NCBI RefSeq assembly: GCF_030866825.1
Contig: NZ_CP133020.1
Coordinates: 248,001 to 312,000 of the forward strand
DNA: 64,000 nucleotides
Reading direction: 5' to 3'
Source: Rathayibacter sp. SW19
GTDB taxonomy: Bacteria > Actinomycetota > Actinomycetes > Actinomycetales > Microbacteriaceae
Part shown: positions 57,439 to 64,000 of the stretch, piece by piece
How positions within the stretch are numbered: position 1 is the stretch's first letter
Layout of the letters: each line of letters starts with the position of its first letter
The notes under the pieces: generated by a model
Told to the model about the DNA's origin: nothing
Seen by the model: the letters and a program-made list of their open reading frames with translations, nothing else
The model's database searches: none
Position numbers and translations under genes: made by a program

Positions 57439-58962
57439 TCAACACGAGCGGTCGCCGCGCGGCTTGTAACGACGCGGCGGATGCGTGCGTGCGACGAGCG
57501 CACGAAGCGTCTCGAGGTCACCCCGGACTAGGCCGACCGCGCGCGCCTGCACGAGCACATTGCCGATCGCCGTCGCTTCAACCGGTCCGGCCAGCACGGG
57601 CAGGCCCGAGCGATCGGCCGTCAGTTGACAGAGCAGTTCATTCTGAGACCCGCCCCCGACCAGGTGGATGACTGAAACGCGTTTGCCCGAGAGCTCGGCG
57701 GCGGTGTGCGCGGCGCGAGCGAACGCATCCGCCAGCGACTCGAGGATGCTGCGCGCGAACGTTGCCTGCGTCTGCGGCACCGGCTGCCCGTGCTCGCGAC
57801 ACCAGTCGGCGATACGAGCGGGCATGTCGCCCGGCGCCAGAAAGCGCGGATCGTTCGCATCGAAGATCGGAACCGGATCGCGCAGCGCGGCGGCCTCGGC
57901 CAGCAGCGGAGCCAGTTCGACGCGCAATCCCTCGTGCTCCCAGGTGCGCATCGACTCGCTCAGCAGCCACAAACCCATCACGTTGTGCAGGAATCGGATG
58001 CGCCCGTCCACGCCGCGCTCGTTGGTGAAGTTGGCGTCACGGGCCGCATCGCTCAGAACAGGGTTGTCGAGCTCGACGCCGACGAGTCCCCAGGTTCCGC
58101 AGGAGATGTAGGCGGCATCCGGATCGGTCATCGGAACGGCGACCACAGCGGATGCCGTGTCGTGCGACCCGACGGCGGTCACCGTGGTGTCGTAGCCGAG
58201 TTCGCTCGCGACGTCGGGAAGCAGCGGGCCTATTTCGTAGCCGGGGTTGACAAGTCGGGACAGGATGTCTTGGGGCAGACCGAGCGTCTCGATGAGTTCG
58301 CGGTTCAGCTGCGGGAGGCCGGCCTTGCGGCTGCCCAGCACCCGGCCGGCCTTCAGCAGCCCGGTGGTTGACGCGTTCGTGACCTCGGCGACCCGAACGC
58401 CGGTGAGCCAGAAGGTGAACAGGTCGGGGATGAGCAGGATGGTTCTCGCACGCTCGAACGCGCCGGCGGCCTTGTCGACGGTGAGCTGGTAGATCGTGTT
58501 AAACGGCAGGAATTGGAGGCCGGATTGTGTGTAGAGGTCGTCGAACGACAGGAGGGCGTGTACCGCCTCGACTCCTGCGGCGGTGCGCTCGTCGCGGTAG
58601 TGGAAGGGCGTGCCGATCATTCGGCCTCCGCGCATGAGCGCGTAGTCGACCGCCCACGCGTCGATACCGATGCTTGCGATGCGGTCGCCGGCCGCTTCCG
58701 CTGCTGTTCCTGCGGCTCTCAGCCCGGCCATCACATTGCGGTCCAGTTCGTGGATGTCCCAGTGCAGGCCAGCACCGTTGTCTTCGGCTGTGGTGACGGG
58801 TGTGTTCGGAAAGCGGGCGACCTGCTCCAACCGCAGCTCGTCCGGGCCGACATGCCCGATGATGACGCGCCCGCTGGTCGCGCCGATGTCGACGGCGACG
58901 ACCGTGCCTGTTGCGTTGCCTGTTGCAGCGCCTGTTGCAGTGCCGCGGCCGGGTTCGGTCAT
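57439..58962 (-). CDS. rhaB: Rhamnulokinase
   Basis: FGGY-family kinase of 507 residues that phosphorylates L-rhamnulose to rhamnulose 1-phosphate. N-terminal VAVDIGATSGRVIIG is the family phosphate motif, with GIDAWAVDYAL, IPDLFTFWLTG, ISCGTWGLVGVE and VIHLVGGGSQNELL typical of rhamnulokinase. I use the ATG at 58962, with GGAG 6 nt upstream; a GTG at 58974 would add four residues. It is isolated from the rest of the rha genes by a toxin-antitoxin pair (59158-59888) and bordered by another (56743-57387). Confidence 0.9.
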   Translation of the reverse strand: MTEPGRGTATGAATGNATGTVVAVDIGATSGRVIIGHVGPDELRLEQVARFPNTPVTTAEDNGAGLHWDIHELDRNVMAGLRAAGTAAEAAGDRIASIGIDAWAVDYALMRGGRMIGTPFHYRDERTAAGVEAVHALLSFDDLYTQSGLQFLPFNTIYQLTVDKAAGAFERARTILLIPDLFTFWLTGVRVAEVTNASTTGLLKAGRVLGSRKAGLPQLNRELIETLGLPQDILSRLVNPGYEIGPLLPDVASELGYDTTVTAVGSHDTASAVVAVPMTDPDAAYISCGTWGLVGVELDNPVLSDAARDANFTNERGVDGRIRFLHNVMGLWLLSESMRTWEHEGLRVELAPLLAEAAALRDPVPIFDANDPRFLAPGDMPARIADWCREHGQPVPQTQATFARSILESLADAFARAAHTAAELSGKRVSVIHLVGGGSQNELLCQLTADRSGLPVLAGPVEATAIGNVLVQARAVGLVRGDLETLRALVARTHPPRRYKPRGDRSC

Positions 58963-59113
58963 TGCATTCTCCACAGGGCCATGGGTCGGTCAGTTCTCCT
59001 CAGATTCAGGTGGTCGGGCGCGTCGCGCCGGCCGGCAATCGGTACCTTCAGGTTGTCACAGGTTGCGACATCCACTCCGCTGCTAGCATTGACAGCAACG
59101 CAATCAGTACGGT

Positions 59114-59140
59114 TGAGATTAGCGCGGGTGAGATTAGCGC
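59114..59140 (+). promoter_or_regulatory. Direct repeats before the second rha-side antitoxin
   Basis: TGAGATTAGCGC occurs twice, at 59114-59125 and 59129-59140, 15 bp apart, with TTGACA at 59089-59094 upstream. Likely operator for self-repression of the module. Confidence 0.5.
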
Positions 59141-59157
59141 AGAGATCGAGGGTAGCC

Positions 59158-59472
59158 ATGGCGACGTTGACGATCAGAGACCTTGACGACGACGTCAAAC
59201 GGCGGTTGCGCATGCGCGCGGCGGAGAAGGGAGTGTCGATGGAAGCAGAGGCACGATCGATTCTGAGCGATGCGGTGGCTGATGCTGCCAGCGCTGAGAC
59301 CGGGGCGGAGTGGCTTGCGAGGCTTCGTGCGATCTTTGCCGATGTCGGGTACGCGGACGATCTCATCCAGAACTTGCCGGACCGCGAGGCGGAGGAATTG
59401 ATTCCAACATCCCGCAGAATCCCCTTTGTCGGTGATCCGGAGTTCGATGACTCTGTGCGTGATGATTCATGA
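59158..59472 (+). CDS. FitA-type antitoxin
   Basis: Antitoxin of 104 residues with an N-terminal ribbon-helix-helix motif (MATLTIRDLDDDVKRRLRMR, EKGVSMEAEARSILSDA) and a longer C-terminal tail. GAGGG precedes the ATG. The reading from 58513 runs through rhaB on the other strand and is not real. Its stop overlaps the toxin start. Confidence 0.87.
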   Translation: MATLTIRDLDDDVKRRLRMRAAEKGVSMEAEARSILSDAVADAASAETGAEWLARLRAIFADVGYADDLIQNLPDREAEELIPTSRRIPFVGDPEFDDSVRDDS

Positions 59473-59888
59473 TCATCGTCGACACCAACGTCGTCTCCGA
59501 ACTGATCGCGGATAATCCGAATGCTGCCGTATTGAACTGGGTCGGGCGCATGGTGCCCACTGAACTCACCCTCACTGCGACTGTCTGTGCGGAACTCCTG
59601 TTCGGGGCGGGCATCCTGCCGGTGGGCAAGCGGCGAGCCGCACTGGAAGCCCGAGTGGGAGCGGCGATCGCGGGCCCATTCGCCGAGCGCGTCGTGCCAT
59701 TCGACCTGCGTGCGGCCGAAGCGTACGCGCACGTGCGGTCGGTTCGTCGCCGGTCGGGTCGCCCGATGTCCATGGGCGACGCACAGATCGCTGCCGTCTG
59801 CCTGGTGCATGAGGCGACCCTCGCGACGCGCAACGTGCGCGATTTCGAGGGGTGCGGCATCCGTCTGGTCAATCCGTGGGGGCAGTAG
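59469..59888 (+). CDS. FitB/VapC-type PIN-domain toxin
   Basis: PIN ribonuclease of 139 residues. The acidic residues are in IIVDTNVVSELI, in ATVCAELLFGAG and in SMGDAQIAAVCLVH, followed by TRNVRDFEG. ATG overlaps the antitoxin TGA (ATGA). Forms a module with the preceding gene and lies between rhaB and the rha aldolase gene, on the opposite strand. Confidence 0.9.
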   Translation: MIIVDTNVVSELIADNPNAAVLNWVGRMVPTELTLTATVCAELLFGAGILPVGKRRAALEARVGAAIAGPFAERVVPFDLRAAEAYAHVRSVRRRSGRPMSMGDAQIAAVCLVHEATLATRNVRDFEGCGIRLVNPWGQ

Positions 59889-60000
59889 TCGGCTCCGGCT
59901 CGTGCGCCGTCTGCGGCGGTATGCGCCGGTTGAAGTGGCGCATAACGCAGTAACTGGCGCACCAAGCGGCGCAACAGTAACAGGAACGTGCACGGCGTCG

Positions 60001-62118
60001 CTAGCGCAGGAACGCGGCCGCCACGCCGGCGTCAACAGGGATGTGCAACCCGGTGGTGTGGTCGAGGTCACTGGTGCAGAGCACGTACACGGCGTTGGCC
60101 ACGTTCTCGGGCAGCACCTCGCGCTTGAGCAGTGTGCGCTGCGCGTAGTACTCGCCGAGTTTCTCCTCGGGCACTCCGTAGACGGCGGCACGCTTCGCGC
60201 CCCAACCGCCTGCAAAGATTCCGGAGCCGCGCACGACCCCGTCCGGATTGATGCCGTTGACCTTGATGCCGAACTCGCCGAGCTCGGCCGCGAGCAGTCG
60301 AACCTGGTGTGCTTGATCTGCTTTCGTCGCCGAGTATGCGATGTTGTTCGGTCCGGCGAACACGGAGTTCTTCGAGGAGATGTAGACGATGTCGCCGCCG
60401 AGCCCCTGGCCGATCAGTACGCGAGCGGCGGCGCGCGAGACGAGGAACGAACCGCGGGCCATCACATTGTGTTGCAAGTCCCAGTCGGCTGTCGTCGTTT
60501 CCAGCAGCGACTTCGACAACGATAGCCCGGCGTTGTTGACAACGATGTCGAGCCCGCCGAACGCGAGCAGCGTTGCGTCGATTGCAGCCTGGACCGCCCG
60601 CTCGTCTGTGACGTCCGCTTGGATGCCGATGGCAACATCCGCCGGGTTCGCTGAAGCGGCGTGCGACGATGCGGCGCCGAGCTCAGCGGCAACCGCCTGC
60701 GCCTTCTCCAGGTCGAGATCGGCGATGACGACGCATGCTCCCTCGGCGGCCAGCCGGGTTGCGATGGCCTTGCCGATTCCGGATGCTGCGCCCGTCACGA
60801 GCGCGATGCGCGTCGCCAGCGGCTGGGGCTTTGGCCGGCGCTGCAGCTTCGCTTCCTCCAACGCCCAGTATTCGATGCGGAACTTCTCGGCCTCGTCGAT
60901 CGGCGCGTAGGTCGAGATCGCCTCGGCACTCCGCATCACGTTGATGGCGTTCACGTAGAACTCGCCGGCCACCCGCGCGGTCTGTTTGTCCTTGCCGTAA
61001 CTGAACATGCCGACGCCCGGAATCAGCACGATCGCCGGGTCGGCGCCCCGCATCGCGGGTACGCCGTTCGCCCCGTCGGTGGTTGAGGAGGCCGTTCGCG
61101 GCCGTCTCGAAACCTCCGCCGCAACACCTCTTGCGTAGTAGGCCTCATACTCGGCTCGGTACGCCTCATGCAACTCCCGCAGCCGCGCAATCGAATCCTC
61201 GATAGAAGCATCGGAAGGCAGATCAAGCACGAGCGGTTTGACCTTCGTGCGCAGAAAATGGTCGGGGCAACTGGTGCCGAGCGCAGCCAATCGCGGATGC
61301 TCGGCCGATGCCAGGAAGTCGAGTACGACATCCGTGTCGGTGAAGTGACCGACCTGCGGTCGGTCCGTGGAGGCGAGCCCGCGCAGCACTGGGGCGAGGG
61401 TGGCGGCCTTCGCGCGGCGCTCTGCTTCGGGCAGCGCACCGTAACCGGTCAAGGAGGTTCCAAATGGTCCCGGTCGGCCGTGCTCGTCAATGTACGCCGC
61501 GGCCGTCTGGATGATCCACAGCGAATTCGCTTCGGCCTCATCCGATGTGTCGCCCCACGCCGTGATGCCATGGCCGCCGAGGATGCAGCCGATCGCCCGC
61601 GGATTCGCGGCCTTGATCGCAGCGATGTCGAGGCCGAGTTGGAAGCCGGGACGGCGCCAGGGCACCCAGGCGACGCGATCGCCGAACGCCTTAGTGGTCA
61701 GCTCTTCACCGTCCGCCGCCGTCGCAAACGCGATGCCGGAATCCGGATGCAGGTGGTCGACGTGGGCGGCATCCACCAGTGCATGCATGGCCGTGTCGAT
61801 TGACGGTGCGGCACCGCCCTTGCCGTGCAAGGTGTAGTCGAACGCGGCCACCATCTCGTCTTCGCGCTCGACCCCGGGGTAGACGTTCTGCAGCGCGCGC
61901 AGTCGGTCGAGTCGCAGCACGGCCAGACCCTTTTCGGTGAGCGTGCCGAGGTCGCCACCGGAGCCCTTGACCCACAGCAGTTCGACCGGCTCGCCTGTGA
62001 CTGGGTCGATGTCCGTGCCCTTCGCCGACGTGTTACCGCCCGCGTAGTTCGTGTTGCGCGGATCAGCGCCCAGTCGATTCGAACGGGCGATGAGTTGTGC
62101 GGCGATCGGGTTGGTCAT
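60001..62118 (-). CDS. Bifunctional rhamnulose-1-phosphate aldolase/short-chain dehydrogenase
   Basis: Fusion of 705 residues. Residues 1-420 are a class II aldolase-like domain (NTSAKGTDIDPVTGE, HVDHLHPDSGIA with metal-binding His) that splits rhamnulose 1-phosphate. Residues 435-705 are an SDR (LVTGAASGIGKAIATRLAA; VVNNAGLS; Tyr-Lys in YSATKAD) that oxidises the lactaldehyde product. This fused type is common in Actinobacteria. It lies 12 bp after the zinc dehydrogenase gene in the rha operon. ATG start. Confidence 0.9.
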   Translation of the reverse strand: MTNPIAAQLIARSNRLGADPRNTNYAGGNTSAKGTDIDPVTGEPVELLWVKGSGGDLGTLTEKGLAVLRLDRLRALQNVYPGVEREDEMVAAFDYTLHGKGGAAPSIDTAMHALVDAAHVDHLHPDSGIAFATAADGEELTTKAFGDRVAWVPWRRPGFQLGLDIAAIKAANPRAIGCILGGHGITAWGDTSDEAEANSLWIIQTAAAYIDEHGRPGPFGTSLTGYGALPEAERRAKAATLAPVLRGLASTDRPQVGHFTDTDVVLDFLASAEHPRLAALGTSCPDHFLRTKVKPLVLDLPSDASIEDSIARLRELHEAYRAEYEAYYARGVAAEVSRRPRTASSTTDGANGVPAMRGADPAIVLIPGVGMFSYGKDKQTARVAGEFYVNAINVMRSAEAISTYAPIDEAEKFRIEYWALEEAKLQRRPKPQPLATRIALVTGAASGIGKAIATRLAAEGACVVIADLDLEKAQAVAAELGAASSHAASANPADVAIGIQADVTDERAVQAAIDATLLAFGGLDIVVNNAGLSLSKSLLETTTADWDLQHNVMARGSFLVSRAAARVLIGQGLGGDIVYISSKNSVFAGPNNIAYSATKADQAHQVRLLAAELGEFGIKVNGINPDGVVRGSGIFAGGWGAKRAAVYGVPEEKLGEYYAQRTLLKREVLPENVANAVYVLCTSDLDHTTGLHIPVDAGVAAAFLR

Positions 62119-62130
62119 ATTGGTTGTCTT

Positions 62131-63213
62131 TCACTTTCGTGTGCGCGGTCGTGGCTGCGCGGCATCTGTAGGTCGTGTCTCGGTGAGGTCCGTTCCGACT
62201 TTGCCGGGGTGAACGATGGCTTTGATCGAGTTCGGCACGTTCCGCGCGAGCAGCAGGGCGTCGGCAGTGCCGTCCAGGCCGAAGTGATGGGTGACCAGCG
62301 GCGCCACATCAACCCGGCCCGATGCCACCAAAGCAATCGCGCTGGGCCAGGTGTGCGCGTAGCGGTTGACGAGGTTGATCGACAATTCCTTGCTGTGCAG
62401 CATCGCAAGTGGCAGGCTGACGTCACCCTTGGGAATGCCAACCATCGCGGCTCGGCCGTTTTCGCGCAGCCGCCCGAGCCCTGCCGCGAGGGCGCCGGGT
62501 GCACCTGAGCATTCCAGCAGCACATCGAAATCGGATGCCGTCGGCTCGCTCGCGCGTTCGCCTGCCCGTTCTGCCGTGAATCCGTAAGCTCGCGCTGTCT
62601 CGACTCGGAAGTCGGAGACATCCGTCACCGTCACATCGCTTGCGCCGAGCGCCCGTGCGACAGACGCCGCGAGGAGCCCAACGGGCCCCGCGCCGGTGAC
62701 GAGAACGCTGTCGCCGGCGACCAGCCCTGCACGTTTGCAGGCCCACAGGCCGACGGAAAGCGGTTCGACGAGCGCGCCTTCTTCGAAGCTCATCGAATCT
62801 GGAATCCGGTGCAGATTGCTCGCGTCGATGGTCAGCTCCTCGACCAGGGCGCCGTCGTAGGGTGGCGTCGCGAGAAACTGCAGTGACGGGCAGAGGTGAT
62901 ACCGACCGGCGACACACTGCTCGCAGACCCGGCACGGTGTTCCCGGTTCGATGGCCACGCGGTCACCCAAGGTGACGTTTCGCACGTCTGCGCCGAGTTG
63001 CACGACAGTACCCGCTGCCTCATGCCCGAGCACGATTGGACCATCGACGACCCACTCGCCGATGCGGCCGACGGTGAAGTAGGTCGTGTCGGAGCCGCAC
63101 ACGCCGACAGCCTCGATGTGCACGACAGCCTCATGCGCATCCGGTGGTCGAGTCTCGCGCTCGATGATCTGGATTGTCTGAGGCGCTGTCATCACAGCCG
63201 CGCGATTGGACAT
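62131..63213 (-). CDS. Zinc-dependent alcohol (L-iditol-type) dehydrogenase
   Basis: Medium-chain dehydrogenase of 360 residues. Catalytic zinc ligands are in VGVCGSDTTYF and LGHEAAGTV. The structural zinc loop is PCRVCEQCVAGRYHLC and the cofactor loop VTGAGPVGLLAASVA. The ATG at 63213 follows GGGGAG at the end of rhaI; the reading to 63522 overlaps rhaI and is not real. Its place between rhaI and the aldolase suggests a job in sugar or polyol oxidation tied to rhamnose, but the substrate is unknown; this gene is not usual in rha loci. Confidence 0.83.
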   Translation of the reverse strand: MSNRAAVMTAPQTIQIIERETRPPDAHEAVVHIEAVGVCGSDTTYFTVGRIGEWVVDGPIVLGHEAAGTVVQLGADVRNVTLGDRVAIEPGTPCRVCEQCVAGRYHLCPSLQFLATPPYDGALVEELTIDASNLHRIPDSMSFEEGALVEPLSVGLWACKRAGLVAGDSVLVTGAGPVGLLAASVARALGASDVTVTDVSDFRVETARAYGFTAERAGERASEPTASDFDVLLECSGAPGALAAGLGRLRENGRAAMVGIPKGDVSLPLAMLHSKELSINLVNRYAHTWPSAIALVASGRVDVAPLVTHHFGLDGTADALLLARNVPNSIKAIVHPGKVGTDLTETRPTDAAQPRPRTRK

Positions 63214-63215
63214 CG

Positions 63216-64000
63216 TTATGCTCCCCAGCCGGCTTGAGTTCCGCCCACCCGGTCCGCTTCGATCTTCTCCTGGTATCCGGATGCCGCGAAAGCCGCTATC
63301 GGGTCGGCCGGCAGCCCGCGCGACGCGCGCCAGGCGGCCAAGTCGGGCCGGACATCCGTATAGAAAGCATCCATCATGATGCCGTTCGCCGCCAGCACGT
63401 CGCCCGCTGCCTGCGCAGCTGCGAGCGCATCCGTGTCGACAAGAAGGGCGCGCGCGGTCATTTCCTGCACGTTGAGCACACTGCGGATCTGGCCTGGGAT
63501 CTTCTTCTCGATGTTGTGGCACTGGTCGAGCATGAAGGCGACGTCGGCGTCTGCACCGTAACCTCCTCCTCGGATGACTTCGTAGAGGATGCGGAACAAC
63601 TGGAACGGGTCGGCGGCCCCGACGATGAGGTCGTCGTCAGCGTAGAAGCGGGAGTTGAAATCGAATGAGCCGAGTTTGCCGAGGCGAAGCAGCTGGGCGA
63701 CGATGAACTCGATGTTCGTGCCCGGCGCGTGATGGCCGGTGTCGAGGCAGACGAACGCTCGGTTGCCGAGCGCCAGGGTCTGCACGTAGGACGTGCCCCA
63801 GTCCGGCACATCGGTGTGGTAGAAGGCCGGTTCGAAGAACTTGTACTCGAGCACGAGACGCTGGTTCTCGCCGATCCGTGCATAGATCTTCGCGAGGGAG
63901 TCCGCGAGGCGATCCTGCCGGGCGCGGATGTCGTCTTGGCCGGGATAGTTGGTGCCGTCGGCCAGCCAGATTTTCAGGTCGCGTGACCCGGTCTGGTTCA
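63216..64000 (-). CDS. rhaI: L-rhamnose isomerase, 5'-partial
   Basis: Sugar isomerase of the Pseudomonas RhaI (xylose-isomerase-like) type, converting L-rhamnose to L-rhamnulose. The frame is open to the window edge, and the part inside reads WLADGTNYPGQDD, LEYKFFEPAFYHTDVPDWG and CLDTGHHAPGTNIEF, with metal ligands Glu, Asp and His in these motifs, plus FNSRFYADDDL. An internal ATG at 63854 is not the start. First gene of the visible rha operon. Confidence 0.9.
   Translation of the reverse strand, partial: NQTGSRDLKIWLADGTNYPGQDDIRARQDRLADSLAKIYARIGENQRLVLEYKFFEPAFYHTDVPDWGTSYVQTLALGNRAFVCLDTGHHAPGTNIEFIVAQLLRLGKLGSFDFNSRFYADDDLIVGAADPFQLFRILYEVIRGGGYGADADVAFMLDQCHNIEKKIPGQIRSVLNVQEMTARALLVDTDALAAAQAAGDVLAANGIMMDAFYTDVRPDLAAWRASRGLPADPIAAFAASGYQEKIEADRVGGTQAGWGA

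Noticed and set aside
1..64000. tRNA, rRNA, prophage or insertion-sequence genes
   Set aside because: I looked for acceptor-stem and T-loop patterns, transposase DDE motifs and integrase motifs while reading and saw none that would stand up.

Overview
The window is high-GC DNA with actinobacterial gene style (frequent GTG starts, strong AGGAGG-type ribosome sites, many GGATGC stretches). The DUF222/HNH 13E12-type gene, the RskA-type anti-sigma factor and the dispersed GGTCGAGTA...GTATCGAGACC palindromes point to the Microbacteriaceae. It reads as chromosomal sequence. No rRNA, tRNA, CRISPR array or transposase was seen.

Region 1 (1430-19724) is the most notable. It is a catabolic island whose enzymes match, step by step, bacterial vitamin B6 degradation pathway I as worked out in Mesorhizobium loti. 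The matching genes are a GMC oxidoreductase (pyridoxine 4-oxidase or 4-pyridoxic acid dehydrogenase), a pyridoxal 4-dehydrogenase of the SDR family, 4-pyridoxolactonase, pyridoxamine-pyruvate transaminase, FHMPC 5-dehydrogenase, HMPDC 4-decarboxylase, MHPC oxygenase and an alpha/beta-hydrolase matching AAMS hydrolase. The same island holds a complete BMP-type ABC importer (lipoprotein, double ATPase, two permeases) directly upstream of the transaminase and an IclR regulator. I infer that this importer carries B6 vitamers. Two promoters inside the island, on opposite strands, share a near-identical element of about 20 bp.

Region 2 (20009-31181) holds an SGNH hydrolase, a DUF222/HNH protein, an aldo/keto reductase, an OsmC protein, a large SWIM/SNF2 helicase, a DUF488 fusion and a vapBC-like module. 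The helicase carries an in-frame copy of the dispersed palindromic repeat and a separate 6 x 18-bp minisatellite.

Region 3 (31342-44773) holds a second SGNH hydrolase, an ECF sigma/anti-sigma pair, two paralogous FHIWNL proteins (one truncated), and a LuxR-type two-component system. It also holds three small secreted proteins with a conserved hairpin leader, an internally deleted MerR regulator behind an intact MerR-type promoter, and an lldD-type oxidase with its FadR-type regulator.

Region 4 (44994-56705) holds guanine deaminase with a double-ABM membrane protein, a YhgE/Pip-MMPL export pair (the MMPL protein ends in a degenerate ABC-ATPase-like domain), a PfpI protein, a PNPOx-family enzyme bracketed by tandem repeats, an IclR regulator and a D-2-hydroxyacid dehydrogenase.

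Region 5 (56743-64000) is an L-rhamnose catabolic locus (rhaI, a zinc dehydrogenase, a bifunctional aldolase/dehydrogenase, rhaB) in which rhaB is flanked on both sides by toxin-antitoxin modules. The window cuts genes at both ends: the first acetyltransferase is probably 5'-partial and rhaI is 5'-partial.

Protein-family calls rest on reading motifs and on recalled family sequences; no database search was run.
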